Assembly (NCBI GenBank): GCA_947425005.1
Contig: CANDYP010000018.1
Location: forward strand, 1-17,640
Source: Rickettsiales bacterium
GTDB lineage: Bacteria; Pseudomonadota; Alphaproteobacteria; Rickettsiales; UBA1997
DNA length: 17,640 bases
Direction of reading: 5' to 3'
The notes under the pieces were generated by a model. That model was given only the letters and a program-made list of their open reading frames with translations. It was not told the DNA's origin and did no database searches. Shown piece after piece: positions 1-7,505 of this stretch. Position numbers and translations under genes: made by a program. Position 1 is the stretch's first letter. The number at the start of each line of letters is the position of its first letter.

Positions 1-1
1 T

Positions 2-865
2 TTTGAATTTGAGAACATTCCCTTCGAGACCGCTCATTTCTTGAGCGAACAGGTTGAGGTTTGTCCCAGTCCGCAAGTTTTAAAAATTACCCAGCATCGC
101 ATTTTAGAGAAAAATTTTCTGAATGCGATTGGTGTAAAAACGGCGGAATATGCAGAGATTGCAAGCCTTGATGACTTACAAAAAAATCTAAAAATTTTCG
201 GCAAAGCTGTTTTAAAAACTGCCACGATGGGTTACGACGGCAAAGGTCAGTTTGTTTTAACAGATGTCGCAGAGGCCGAAGCTGCCTGGTTACGAGCTCA
301 AGATCACAAATTAATTTTAGAAAAATTCTGCCCCTTTAATTCTGAAATTTCGGTTGTAGTAGCGCGTTCAAAAAATGGCGAAATTATTGCTTACGAACCA
401 CTGACCAACATTCACAAAAATGGTATTTTGGACGAAAGCCGTTACCCAGCAAAAATCTCCGAAGCCTTGAAAATAAAGGCGCAAATCATTGCTAGAAAAA
501 TCATCGAAAAGCTAGATTTGATCGGAGTTTTGGCGGTAGAATTTTTTGTGATGGAGGACGAATTGCTCGTAAACGGAGATAATTCCCTGCTCGTAAACGA
601 GCTGGCTCCTAGGCCGCATAACTCTGGACATTTTTCAATGGACGGCTGCATCACTTCGCAATTCGAGCAATTGATCCGGGCGATTACCGACTTGCCGCTA
701 GGATCTACAGAATTTCACTCAACCGGCTACATGAAAAATTTGATCGGTTCTGAAGTGAATAATTTAGAAAAATTTTACCAAAATCCGCGCGCCAAAATTC
801 ATCTCTACGGCAAAGAAAAAATCGCCGTGGGAAGAAAAATGGCTCACGTCAACATCTTAAAATAA
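2..865 (+). CDS. purK: N5-carboxyaminoimidazole ribonucleotide synthase, 5' end cut by the window
   Basis: PurK uses ATP and bicarbonate to carboxylate aminoimidazole ribonucleotide, a cytosolic step of de novo purine synthesis; its product goes to PurE. About 287 residues are present. The open frame runs off the left edge, beginning FEFENIPFETAHF, which fits the PurK interior just before the ATP-grasp domain, so a TTG at 41 is not the real start. Visible family signatures are the ATP-binding stretch TATMGYDGKGQ, the EKFCPFNSEISVVVAR segment, and the carboxylase signature NELAPRPHNSGHFSMDGC followed by QFEQLIRAI. Full-length family members are about 350-380 residues, so roughly 70-90 residues are missing to the left. 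purE probably lies upstream, outside the window. The stop is 4 bp before the ureohydrolase start, so the two are likely co-transcribed. Confidence 0.95.
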   Translation, partial: FEFENIPFETAHFLSEQVEVCPSPQVLKITQHRILEKNFLNAIGVKTAEYAEIASLDDLQKNLKIFGKAVLKTATMGYDGKGQFVLTDVAEAEAAWLRAQDHKLILEKFCPFNSEISVVVARSKNGEIIAYEPLTNIHKNGILDESRYPAKISEALKIKAQIIARKIIEKLDLIGVLAVEFFVMEDELLVNGDNSLLVNELAPRPHNSGHFSMDGCITSQFEQLIRAITDLPLGSTEFHSTGYMKNLIGSEVNNLEKFYQNPRAKIHLYGKEKIAVGRKMAHVNILK

Positions 866-869
866 ATTT

Positions 870-1823
870 ATGGCGACGAAAAAAATTACTAAAACTGCTT
901 TCGAGCAACTCGAGCTAATGCCACAAAAATCAGGCTTTCTCGGCGTTGAAGACAAATATTTGAAATCGCCGGATCAGGCCCAAGTTGTGGTGGTTCCTTT
1001 TGGTTTGGAAAAATCTGTGAGCTACGGCGGCGGTACCAAAAACGGGCCGGCAGCGATCATTAAAGCCTCACAACAAGTCGAACTTTTTGACGAAGAATTT
1101 TGGTGTGAGCCTTTCAGAAAATATGGCGTGGTTACGATGAAGGCGCCGAAAATTGACGCTACTTCCGTGGTTAAATCTTTGAAGCAACTCGAAAAAATTA
1201 CGGCAAAAATTCTGGATGCCGGAAAGTTTCCTTTAATTTTGGGCGGCGAGCATTCAATCACCGCCGGCTCAATTCGCCCTTTCGTTAAAAAATATCCGGA
1301 CTTGGCAATTTTGCATTTCGATGCTCATGCTGATCTGCGTGACGGTTTTGATGGCGAGCATTATTCCCACGCCGCCGCACTGCGCCGCGTGATGGACAAC
1401 CCGATCTCAACTCTAATTTCTTGTGGAATTCGTAACATTTCAGCGAGCGAAATTCCTTACCTCGAAGCTAATCGTGATCGCATTACAATTCACTTCGGCA
1501 AAGATCGTCGAAGCTGGGATCCGAAAAAAATCGTGGCGCCACTCAAGGGCCGTCCAGTATTTGTTACTTTTGACTTGGACGGTTTTGATTCAAGTTTGAT
1601 GCAGGCCACAGGAACGCCGGAACCCGGCGGAATCATGTGGGAAGATGCTCTCGATATCATTCGCGAAGCTAGCAAAATTTCGAATATTGTTGGTGCGGAT
1701 GTGGTCGAATTAGCGCCGGTAAAACTTTTACATTCTTGTGATTTTCTTTCGGCAAAACTTTGTTACAAAATTTTGTCTTACGCGTTTTTGAACAAAAAAA
1801 ATGACAAAAAAAATAAAAGCTAG
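870..1823 (+). CDS. speB: Agmatinase-family ureohydrolase (arginase superfamily)
   Basis: A 317-residue member of the arginase/agmatinase superfamily, manganese enzymes that release urea from a guanidino substrate. All expected metal ligands are visible: GGEHS (His128), HFDAHADLRD (Asp151, His153, Asp155) and TFDLDGFD (Asp235, Asp237), plus DVVELAP with Glu280. The segment DAHADLR followed by YSHAAALRR looks more like the SpeB type found in archaea and Thermus, which can act on agmatine or N1-aminopropylagmatine, than like the E. coli type; this is a by-eye impression. Agmatine to putrescine is the default guess. Aminopropylagmatine or a guanidino acid remain possible. The gene starts 4 bp after purK and its last 23 bp overlap the zinc deacylase gene in another frame. 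The C-terminus is a lysine/asparagine-rich tail. No Shine-Dalgarno is visible. Family is certain, substrate is not. Confidence 0.9.
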   Translation: MATKKITKTAFEQLELMPQKSGFLGVEDKYLKSPDQAQVVVVPFGLEKSVSYGGGTKNGPAAIIKASQQVELFDEEFWCEPFRKYGVVTMKAPKIDATSVVKSLKQLEKITAKILDAGKFPLILGGEHSITAGSIRPFVKKYPDLAILHFDAHADLRDGFDGEHYSHAAALRRVMDNPISTLISCGIRNISASEIPYLEANRDRITIHFGKDRRSWDPKKIVAPLKGRPVFVTFDLDGFDSSLMQATGTPEPGGIMWEDALDIIREASKISNIVGADVVELAPVKLLHSCDFLSAKLCYKILSYAFLNKKNDKKNKS

Positions 1824-2835
1824 TTTTGAAATTGATGGTGTTGAGATCGAAGCGGGTCAACGTTTGCGCATCAATATCGACATGGGCAGCCTTTACGATT
1901 TCACCGATGTTAAAATGCCGGTAGAAGTGATTCGTGGCAAAGAAGCTGGGCCGACGCTTTTTATTTCTTCGACAATTCACGGCGATGAAATTAACGGCAT
2001 TGAGATCACGCGTCGCTTACTCGCCTCGCCTTTTTTAAAAAAAATTCGTGGCACTTTAATCGTAATCCCGGTCGTAAATATTTTCGGCTTTAATGATCGT
2101 TCGCGTTATTTGCCGGATCGTCGCGACCTCAACCGCTGTTTCCCCGGGCTCAAAAATGGCTCACTAACTTCGCAGCTCGCTTACAAATTCATGCAGGAAA
2201 TTGTGCTGAAATCCGATTTCGGAATTGACCTGCACACCGGCGCCTTTCATCGCTGCAATCATCCCCAAGTGCGTGCTGATATTTCTGATGCGGCCACGTT
2301 AGATTTGGCGAAAGCGTTCGGTGCTCCGGTTTTAATCGGATCAAATTTGCGCGACGGTTCGTTGCGCGCTGCAGTTACTCAAGCGAATATCCCAATGATT
2401 TTGTTTGAAGCGGGAGAAGCGCTGCGTTTTGACGAAGCTAATATTAAAATCGGCGTTGAAGGCATATTAAATGTAATGCAATCAATTGGCATGTTGGCGG
2501 CAAAAACGTTAAAAATTGCTCCGAAGAAAATTTTTATCGCGCGGTCTAGTTCGTGGGTTCGCGCTCCACACAGCGGCATTCACGTTACTAAACAAGAGTT
2601 GGGAAAGAGTGTTAAAAAAGGTGAGGTTCTCGGCGAAATTGCTAACCCTTTCGGCGATCACAAAACTTTGGTGAAGGCGCATGAGAGTGGAATGATTATC
2701 GGCATGTCACTACTTCCTTTGGCGAATAAAGGCGACGCTTTATTCCACATTGCCTGCGAAAAGCAGAGTAAAAAATTCACCAATTCCAATCAGATGCACG
2801 AGCATTTCGAGAATGTTGATCCGGTGAATGTTTAG
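1801..2835 (+). CDS. Succinylglutamate desuccinylase/aspartoacylase-family zinc deacylase (M14-like)
   Basis: A 344-residue zinc-dependent amidohydrolase of the AstE/AspA branch of the M14 carboxypeptidase fold. Zinc ligands are HGDE (His60, Glu63) and DLHTG (His145). RRDLNRCFPG (about 108-116) is the family's substrate-carboxylate-binding motif, and FEAGE supplies the likely catalytic Glu203. Residues about 245-320 form the beta-rich C-terminal domain of this family (RAPHSGIH, KKGEVLGEIANPFG). Such enzymes cleave an acyl group from an amino acid or diamine, for example N-succinylglutamate or N-acetylaspartate. No other arginine succinyltransferase-pathway gene is present, so AstE itself is unlikely. 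The start lies inside the 3' end of the ureohydrolase gene (23-bp overlap), suggesting translational coupling and a shared pathway, perhaps removing an acyl group from a polyamine or guanidino compound. The substrate cannot be told from the sequence. Confidence 0.85.
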   Translation: MTKKIKASFEIDGVEIEAGQRLRINIDMGSLYDFTDVKMPVEVIRGKEAGPTLFISSTIHGDEINGIEITRRLLASPFLKKIRGTLIVIPVVNIFGFNDRSRYLPDRRDLNRCFPGLKNGSLTSQLAYKFMQEIVLKSDFGIDLHTGAFHRCNHPQVRADISDAATLDLAKAFGAPVLIGSNLRDGSLRAAVTQANIPMILFEAGEALRFDEANIKIGVEGILNVMQSIGMLAAKTLKIAPKKIFIARSSSWVRAPHSGIHVTKQELGKSVKKGEVLGEIANPFGDHKTLVKAHESGMIIGMSLLPLANKGDALFHIACEKQSKKFTNSNQMHEHFENVDPVNV

Positions 2836-2949
2836 TCTCGCGAATTTCCCAAGTTGCATTTTATTTTTTGCGCCAATAGTTTGCCGCCCCTCTGAACTAG
2901 GATGCCTTCAAGAACCCCTTTCCAAATAAATTTAACGAAACCTCAAATG

Positions 2950-3492
2950 CCAAGAGCCTCTGTTATTGCTAAAAATTACGCTAAAGCTCTGTTTGTGGCG
3001 ACCAAAAAAGCCAATTCTTTTGATAAGGTTGCCGCAGAGCTGGAAGAGTTTAGGAAGAATTTTAGTTCAAGTTTTGCTCATGAATTGCAAAACCCAGTCA
3101 TTTCCAAAAATGACTTAGAAAAAGTGATGGAAGAGATCACGCAGAAGCTTGCTCTAACCAAATTAACCTCAGACTTTTTCATGGCCGTGGCCCGCAATAG
3201 AAGGCTGAGCATGTTCCCAGAAATTCACGGCGAATTCTGTCATTTGGTAAAAAAGCAGAAAAATATTTTAGAAGTAGAAGTGATCTTCGCTTTGAAGCCT
3301 ACAAAATTGCAGTTCGACCAAATTAAATCTTTGGTTGAGAAAAAATATTCCAACAAAACCGTCGAAATTAAAGAGACCTGTAACGGGAAAATTTTGGGTG
3401 GATTTCAAGTCAAAATTGGTTCCGACATTATTGACGTAAGTCTGAAGAACCAGCTGTCCAACCTAGAAAAACAACTGAGCGCAGCAGTTTAA
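2950..3492 (+). CDS. atpH: F1F0 ATP synthase subunit delta
   Basis: The delta subunit (bacterial OSCP) sits on top of F1 and ties it to the peripheral stalk. The protein begins MPRASVIAKNYAKALFVATKK, close to the usual 'YAxALF' N-terminus, and ends with GKILGGFQVKIGSDIIDVSL followed by a short helix, the standard C-terminal signature. I prefer the ATG at 2950 because it gives about 180 residues, the family norm. An upstream in-frame ATG at 2902 would add 16 residues (MPSRTPFQINLTKPQ) that match nothing typical, and the AGG before it touches the ATG, too close to serve as a ribosome-binding site. No clear ribosome-binding site marks 2950 either. It is the first gene of atpH-atpA-atpG, the standard order; a promoter may lie in the 66-bp to 114-bp gap behind the deacylase gene, but I could not identify one convincingly. 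Confidence 0.93.
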   Translation, partial: PRASVIAKNYAKALFVATKKANSFDKVAAELEEFRKNFSSSFAHELQNPVISKNDLEKVMEEITQKLALTKLTSDFFMAVARNRRLSMFPEIHGEFCHLVKKQKNILEVEVIFALKPTKLQFDQIKSLVEKKYSNKTVEIKETCNGKILGGFQVKIGSDIIDVSLKNQLSNLEKQLSAAV

Positions 3493-3525
3493 TCATATTC
3501 AAATTAACAACAAAAATCACACATT

Positions 3526-5121
3526 ATGGAATTGAGAGTCGAAGAATTTTCCAACGTTTTACAAAAGAAAATCGAAAATTTTAAAACTTCTGCCGAGTTA
3601 AAAGAGACCGGCGAAGTAATCAAAATTGGTGACGGTATCGCCAAAGTTTATGGTTTGGACAATGTACAAGCCGGTGAGCTTGTAGAGTTCGAATCCGGCG
3701 TTAAAGGCATGGCGCTCAACCTTGAAACCGACAATGTTGGGATCGTAGTTTTCGGCGATGCTCAAACAATTAAAGAAGGATCCTCAGTTAAAAGAACCGG
3801 CAAGATCGTTGAAGTTCCGGTCGGAAAAGGCTTGCTGGGCCGCGTGATTGACGCTCTCGGAAATCCAATTGACAGCAAAGGTCCATTGCAAGACGTGGAA
3901 TATCGTCGTGTTGAAGTTAAGGCTCCCGGAATCATCGCGCGCCAATCAGTTTCGGAACCGATGCAAACCGGCATTAAAGCAATCGACAGCTTGATCCCAA
4001 TCGGACGTGGACAACGTGAACTTATTATTGGCGACCGTCAAACCGGTAAAACCGCCATCGTTCTTGATGCCTTCATCAATCAAGCCAAGGCGCACGAGGA
4101 AAATAACGAGAAGCAAAAACTTTTTTGTATTTACGTCGCGATTGGCCAAAAGCGCTCAACTGTAGCTCAAATCGTTAAAACCTTGGAAGATGCCGGTGCG
4201 ATGAAATATTCAATCGTGGTTTCTGCAACTGCTTCGGAAAGTGCCGCTCTGCAATTTTTTGCGCCTTACACCGGCTGTACCGTTGGCGAATATTTCCGCG
4301 ACAATGGCATGCACGCTCTGGTGGCCTACGACGATTTAAGTAAGCACGCCGTGGCTTACCGCGAAATGTCGCTTCTTCTACGTCGCCCACCTGGACGTGA
4401 AGCTTACCCGGGCGACGTTTTCTACGTTCACTCGCGCTTGCTAGAACGTGCCGCTAAAATGTCCGATGCTTGTGGCGGCGGCTCATTGACTGCGCTTCCG
4501 ATCATTGAAACTCAATCGGGCGACGTTTCTGCTTACATCCCAACTAACGTGATCTCAATCACCGACGGACAAATTTTCTTGGAAACTGAGCTCTTTTACA
4601 AAGGCATCAAGCCAGCGGTTAACGTTGGTTTGTCGGTGTCTCGTGTGGGTTCTGCTGCTCAAACTAAAGCGATGAAACAAGTTGCCGGCACGATCAAGCT
4701 TGATTTGGCGCAGTTCCGTGAGCTTGAAGCTTTTGCCCAATTCGGTTCTGACTTAGACGCGGCAACTCAAAAATTGCTCGACAAAGGTCGTAAATTGACT
4801 GAGCTTTTGAAGCAAAACCAATATTCGCCGATGGGCTTCGAAGAGCAAGTTGCCTCGATCTACGTTGGTGTAAAAGGCTATTTGGATAAAGTTCCAACCA
4901 AAGAAGTTGTGAAATTTGAAAAAGAGTTTTTGCGCAAACTTCACTCTTCTCACCCGGAAATTTTGGCTTCAATCAAACAAGAGCAGAAAATCGGCGATGC
5001 AACCGAAGCAGCGCTGAAGAAGGTCATCGAAGAATTTCTGGCAATCTTTTTGAATCACGCTCCTGCAGCTGGTCTAGATCACGCCGCTTTGTCTGATCGC
5101 TTGTCTCACGATAAAAAATAA
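3526..5121 (+). CDS. atpA: F1F0 ATP synthase subunit alpha
   Basis: The alpha subunit forms the F1 hexamer with beta, carries the non-catalytic nucleotide site and contributes an arginine finger. The Walker A motif GDRQTGKT is at 169-176. RRPPGREAYPGDVFY, ISITDGQIFLE and the arginine-finger segment SVSRVGSAAQ (about 371-380) are all intact. The stretch APYTGCTVGEYFRDN resembles alphaproteobacterial and mitochondrial alpha subunits, the best taxonomic clue in the window. At 531 residues it is about 20 longer than usual; the extra is a C-terminal tail (HAPAAGLDHAALSDRLSHDKK) rich in His and Asp after the normal end. It starts 33 bp after atpH and ends 8 bp before atpG. The beta subunit, which carries the catalytic sites, is not in the window. 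Confidence 0.98.
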   Translation: MELRVEEFSNVLQKKIENFKTSAELKETGEVIKIGDGIAKVYGLDNVQAGELVEFESGVKGMALNLETDNVGIVVFGDAQTIKEGSSVKRTGKIVEVPVGKGLLGRVIDALGNPIDSKGPLQDVEYRRVEVKAPGIIARQSVSEPMQTGIKAIDSLIPIGRGQRELIIGDRQTGKTAIVLDAFINQAKAHEENNEKQKLFCIYVAIGQKRSTVAQIVKTLEDAGAMKYSIVVSATASESAALQFFAPYTGCTVGEYFRDNGMHALVAYDDLSKHAVAYREMSLLLRRPPGREAYPGDVFYVHSRLLERAAKMSDACGGGSLTALPIIETQSGDVSAYIPTNVISITDGQIFLETELFYKGIKPAVNVGLSVSRVGSAAQTKAMKQVAGTIKLDLAQFRELEAFAQFGSDLDAATQKLLDKGRKLTELLKQNQYSPMGFEEQVASIYVGVKGYLDKVPTKEVVKFEKEFLRKLHSSHPEILASIKQEQKIGDATEAALKKVIEEFLAIFLNHAPAAGLDHAALSDRLSHDKK

Positions 5122-5129
5122 AGTTTGGA

Positions 5130-6014
5130 ATGGCGAATTTAAAGACTCTCAAAACCAGAATTAAGTCGGTTAAGTCGACGCAAAAAATGACCAAGGCCAT
5201 GAAAATGGTGGCCGCTTCGCGCTTGAAAAAGGCTAAGCAATTAGTTGAAGCCTCACGTCCTTTTGCTGACAAAATTCAAGAAATGGTCTCTAACCTGGCT
5301 TCAAATATTGCGGTGCGCGGAAATTTTGATGAAAAATTCCCCCTTCTTACCGGCAAAGGCAAAAGTGCGTCTTATTTGATTGTGGTGATGTCTTCAGATC
5401 GTGGCTTGTGCGGCGGCCTAAATAGTGCCACGGTGAAGTTCGCTAAAAATCGCGTTAATGATTTAATCTCGCAGGGCAAAGAAGTTAAAATTATTTGCGT
5501 CGGTAAAAAATCTTACGACCAGCTCAAATCTCTCTACGGCAAAAAAATAATTGATCACGTTTTCGGCGTGTTCAGAGGCATGATTGAACATAAAAGTGCC
5601 CAAGAAATTACTCAAAAAATTGTCGAACTTTACGATCAAAAGCAGTTCGATATTTGCGAAGTTATTTACAGCAAATTCAAATCAGCAATTCTGCAAGAGC
5701 AGGTTTGTAAGCAGTTAATTCCCGCTCACGTCAACATTGAAAAAAACCCAGCTTTTGATTCGCCGGTTGATTACGAGCCGGACCAAGAAGAGATTTTGCG
5801 CGACCTCCTGCCCAAAAATTTATCCGTACAGCTTTACAACGAGCTTTTAGAAAATAGCGCGTCGGAACAAGGCGCCAGAATGGCGGCAATGGAAGCCGCG
5901 AGCAACAACGCCGGTAAGATGATTAAGAATTTGACGCTGGTCTACAACAGAACAAGACAGGCCAATATTACGAAGGAATTGATCGACATTATCTCTGGCG
6001 CTAACACGGTTTAG
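5130..6014 (+). CDS. atpG: F1F0 ATP synthase subunit gamma
   Basis: The gamma subunit is the rotating central shaft of F1. The N-terminus (MANLKTLKTRIKSVKSTQKM then TKAMKMVAASRLKKA) and the C-terminus (MEAASNNAGKMIKNL then YNRTRQANITKELIDIISGA) form the conserved coiled-coil pair. SSDRGLCGGLN is the conserved internal segment. The length of 294 residues is normal. The start is 8 bp after the atpA stop. In most alphaproteobacteria atpD and atpC follow directly. Here a 127-bp inverted-repeat element and truB follow instead, so the ATP synthase operon is split or rearranged. Confidence 0.97.
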   Translation: MANLKTLKTRIKSVKSTQKMTKAMKMVAASRLKKAKQLVEASRPFADKIQEMVSNLASNIAVRGNFDEKFPLLTGKGKSASYLIVVMSSDRGLCGGLNSATVKFAKNRVNDLISQGKEVKIICVGKKSYDQLKSLYGKKIIDHVFGVFRGMIEHKSAQEITQKIVELYDQKQFDICEVIYSKFKSAILQEQVCKQLIPAHVNIEKNPAFDSPVDYEPDQEEILRDLLPKNLSVQLYNELLENSASEQGARMAAMEAASNNAGKMIKNLTLVYNRTRQANITKELIDIISGANTV

Positions 6015-6021
6015 AAAAGAT

Positions 6022-6148
6022 TGAGTTCTGCTAAAGAAACCCCTCCTACCCCCCTTATCAGGGGGGGCGAGAGGCTGAACTCGGATAAGAGTCTTGGTAC
6101 TCGCCCCCCTGATAAGTGGGGGTAGGGGGGTTTCTTTAGCAGAACTCA
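6022..6148. repeat. 127-bp near-perfect inverted repeat, likely a MITE-like or REP-like palindromic element
   Basis: The left arm 6022-6071 (beginning TGAGTTCTGCTAAAGAAACC) and the right arm 6100-6148 (ending GGTTTCTTTAGCAGAACTCA) are reverse complements across about 49-50 bp with only a few mismatches and one length difference. A 28-bp non-repeated centre separates them. The inner arm is runs of C and G (CTACCCCCCTTATCAGGGGG). Translated either way it gives the 'PLIRG / DKGG' peptide pattern common for dispersed non-coding palindromes in bacterial genomes, so any ORF across it is spurious. It lies 7 bp after the atpG stop and 10 bp before the truB start. In RNA it would form a very strong hairpin but has no T-tract behind it, so it is not a typical intrinsic terminator. 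No transposase or clear target-site duplication is visible. Confidence 0.85.
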
Positions 6149-6158
6149 TACCAAATAC

Positions 6159-7097
6159 ATGCAGAACCTCTCCCAAAAAAACATCTGGCTTAACATCGAC
6201 AAGCCGATCGGTTACTCATCCGCTAAAGTTGTTGCAATTGTTAAAAGAATCACCGGCGCCAAAAAAGTAGGTCATGCTGGAACCCTTGACCCATTTGCTT
6301 CCGGCATACTCCCAATTGCTCTCAACAAAGCGACCAAAACCTGCCAATATATTGCCGAGGCCCGCAAAAAATATTTCTTCCGCATTTCCTGGGGCGAGTT
6401 TCGTGACACGGATGATGTGGAGGGCAAGGTTACAGAATCAAGCTCAGCCCGCCCCACCACCACCCAAATAATTTCTGCCCTGCCCCATTTTTTAGGAAAA
6501 ATAGCCCAAACCCCCTCACGTTTTTCCGCGATAAAAATTGACGGCAAAAGAGCCTACGAGCTGGCTAGAAAAGATATTGAATTTGAAATGAAAGTGCGCG
6601 CGGTAGAAATTTTTGCGCTCAAATTAATTTCCAATTGCGAGGGGTTTGCAGAGTTCGAAGTTGAGTGTTCAAAAGGCACTTACATTCGCTCTTTAGCGCG
6701 TGATATTTGCAAGAGGGTTGAAGTCTGCGGACACGTTTCAATCCTGACTCGCCTGGCTGTGGGAAAATTTTTTTACACTAACAGAATTTCGCTTGACGTC
6801 TTAAAACGTGTCACTACTTATGGCGGCCGTTTTCTTGATGGTTCGATGCTCTGTTTGCACGATGTCTTGGATTTTATGGTCAAAATCGAGTTAGATGATC
6901 TGGATGCCGCTAGGTTTAAGAATGGTCAAATTATAACAATTAGTTCGTTATCTTTAGATCCGCTGGGTTGTCAATCCGAGGGCTGTAAATCTTTAGAACC
7001 TCTGCATGTAAACACGGTTCGCGTTATTAATAATGGTGAATTAATCGGCTTAGGGAGTTTGGAAAAAACTTTGTTGAAGCCTGTTAATGTTTTTTAA
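6159..7097 (+). CDS. truB: tRNA pseudouridine(55) synthase
   Basis: TruB converts U55 in the T-loop of tRNAs to pseudouridine. The catalytic motif is intact: KKVGHAGTLDPFASGILPI with catalytic Asp44. Other family motifs are DKPIGYSSAKVV, KKYFFRISWGEFRDTDDVEG, TPSRFSAIKIDGKRAYELAR and CSKGTYIRSLARDI. The 312 residues match proteobacterial TruB, including a C-terminal region (DDLDAARFKNGQ onward) that replaces a well-defined PUA domain. The first ATG of the frame follows 10 bp after the inverted repeat, and there is no Shine-Dalgarno. The truB-rpsO-pnp order is standard in proteobacteria; rbfA, which usually precedes truB, is absent and atpG stands in its place. Confidence 0.95.
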   Translation: MQNLSQKNIWLNIDKPIGYSSAKVVAIVKRITGAKKVGHAGTLDPFASGILPIALNKATKTCQYIAEARKKYFFRISWGEFRDTDDVEGKVTESSSARPTTTQIISALPHFLGKIAQTPSRFSAIKIDGKRAYELARKDIEFEMKVRAVEIFALKLISNCEGFAEFEVECSKGTYIRSLARDICKRVEVCGHVSILTRLAVGKFFYTNRISLDVLKRVTTYGGRFLDGSMLCLHDVLDFMVKIELDDLDAARFKNGQIITISSLSLDPLGCQSEGCKSLEPLHVNTVRVINNGELIGLGSLEKTLLKPVNVF

Positions 7098-7115
7098 TCT
7101 AAGTCAATTCAGATA

Positions 7116-7385
7116 ATGTCAGATCTTACAAAATCAAAATCAGCAGTAGTAAAAGAATTCGCTCAAGGCGCAAAAGATACCGGATCGGTTGAAGTTCAAT
7201 GTGCAGTTATCACTAAGCAGCTTAACAACTTAAGCGAACATCTCAAAGTTCATAAAAACGATTTTTCTTCAAAAAGAGGCCTAATAATTTTGGTCGGAAA
7301 AAGAAGAAGTTTGCTTGATTATTTGAAGTCAAAATCAGTAGCGCGTTACGAAGCTCTAATCAAAAAATTAGAAATCAGAAAGTAG
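7116..7385 (+). CDS. rpsO: 30S ribosomal protein S15
   Basis: S15 is a primary 16S rRNA-binding protein of the small-subunit platform. The 89 residues match the family from end to end: the family's first helix, GSVEVQCAVITKQLNNLSEH, LKVHKNDFSSKRGLIILVGK, then RRSLLDYLKSKSVARYEALI. It starts 18 bp after truB. The 120 bp behind it hold no gene and lead to pnp. In enterobacteria this region holds the S15 terminator and the PNPase autoregulatory hairpin; I do not see a strong hairpin here. Confidence 0.97.
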   Translation: MSDLTKSKSAVVKEFAQGAKDTGSVEVQCAVITKQLNNLSEHLKVHKNDFSSKRGLIILVGKRRSLLDYLKSKSVARYEALIKKLEIRK

Positions 7386-7505
7386 TCCAAAATTAGGCTT
7401 TCGTGTTTGGCATTTAAATTTACGCCCAAGCACCAAAGCGCTAGATCAGAAGTTTTCCACAAAATCCAACCCTTGTCCAAGCCATACTAATCAAAAGCTG
7501 AAAAT

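Noticed and set aside
1801..2835. AstE of the arginine succinyltransferase pathway
   Set aside because: No astA, astB, astC or astD is nearby; only the fold and catalytic motifs are supported.
2851..2903. Promoter before atpH (TTGCAT at 2854, TAGGAT at 2898)
   Set aside because: Spacing between plausible hexamers is wrong and no pair is convincing.
6022..6148. Intrinsic terminator for the atp genes
   Set aside because: The hairpin is far longer than a terminator stem and no T-tract follows; a repeat element fits better.
5847..6176. 109-residue minus-strand frame across the palindrome
   Set aside because: Half lies antisense to atpG and half is the PLIRG/DKGG translation typical of non-coding palindromic repeats.
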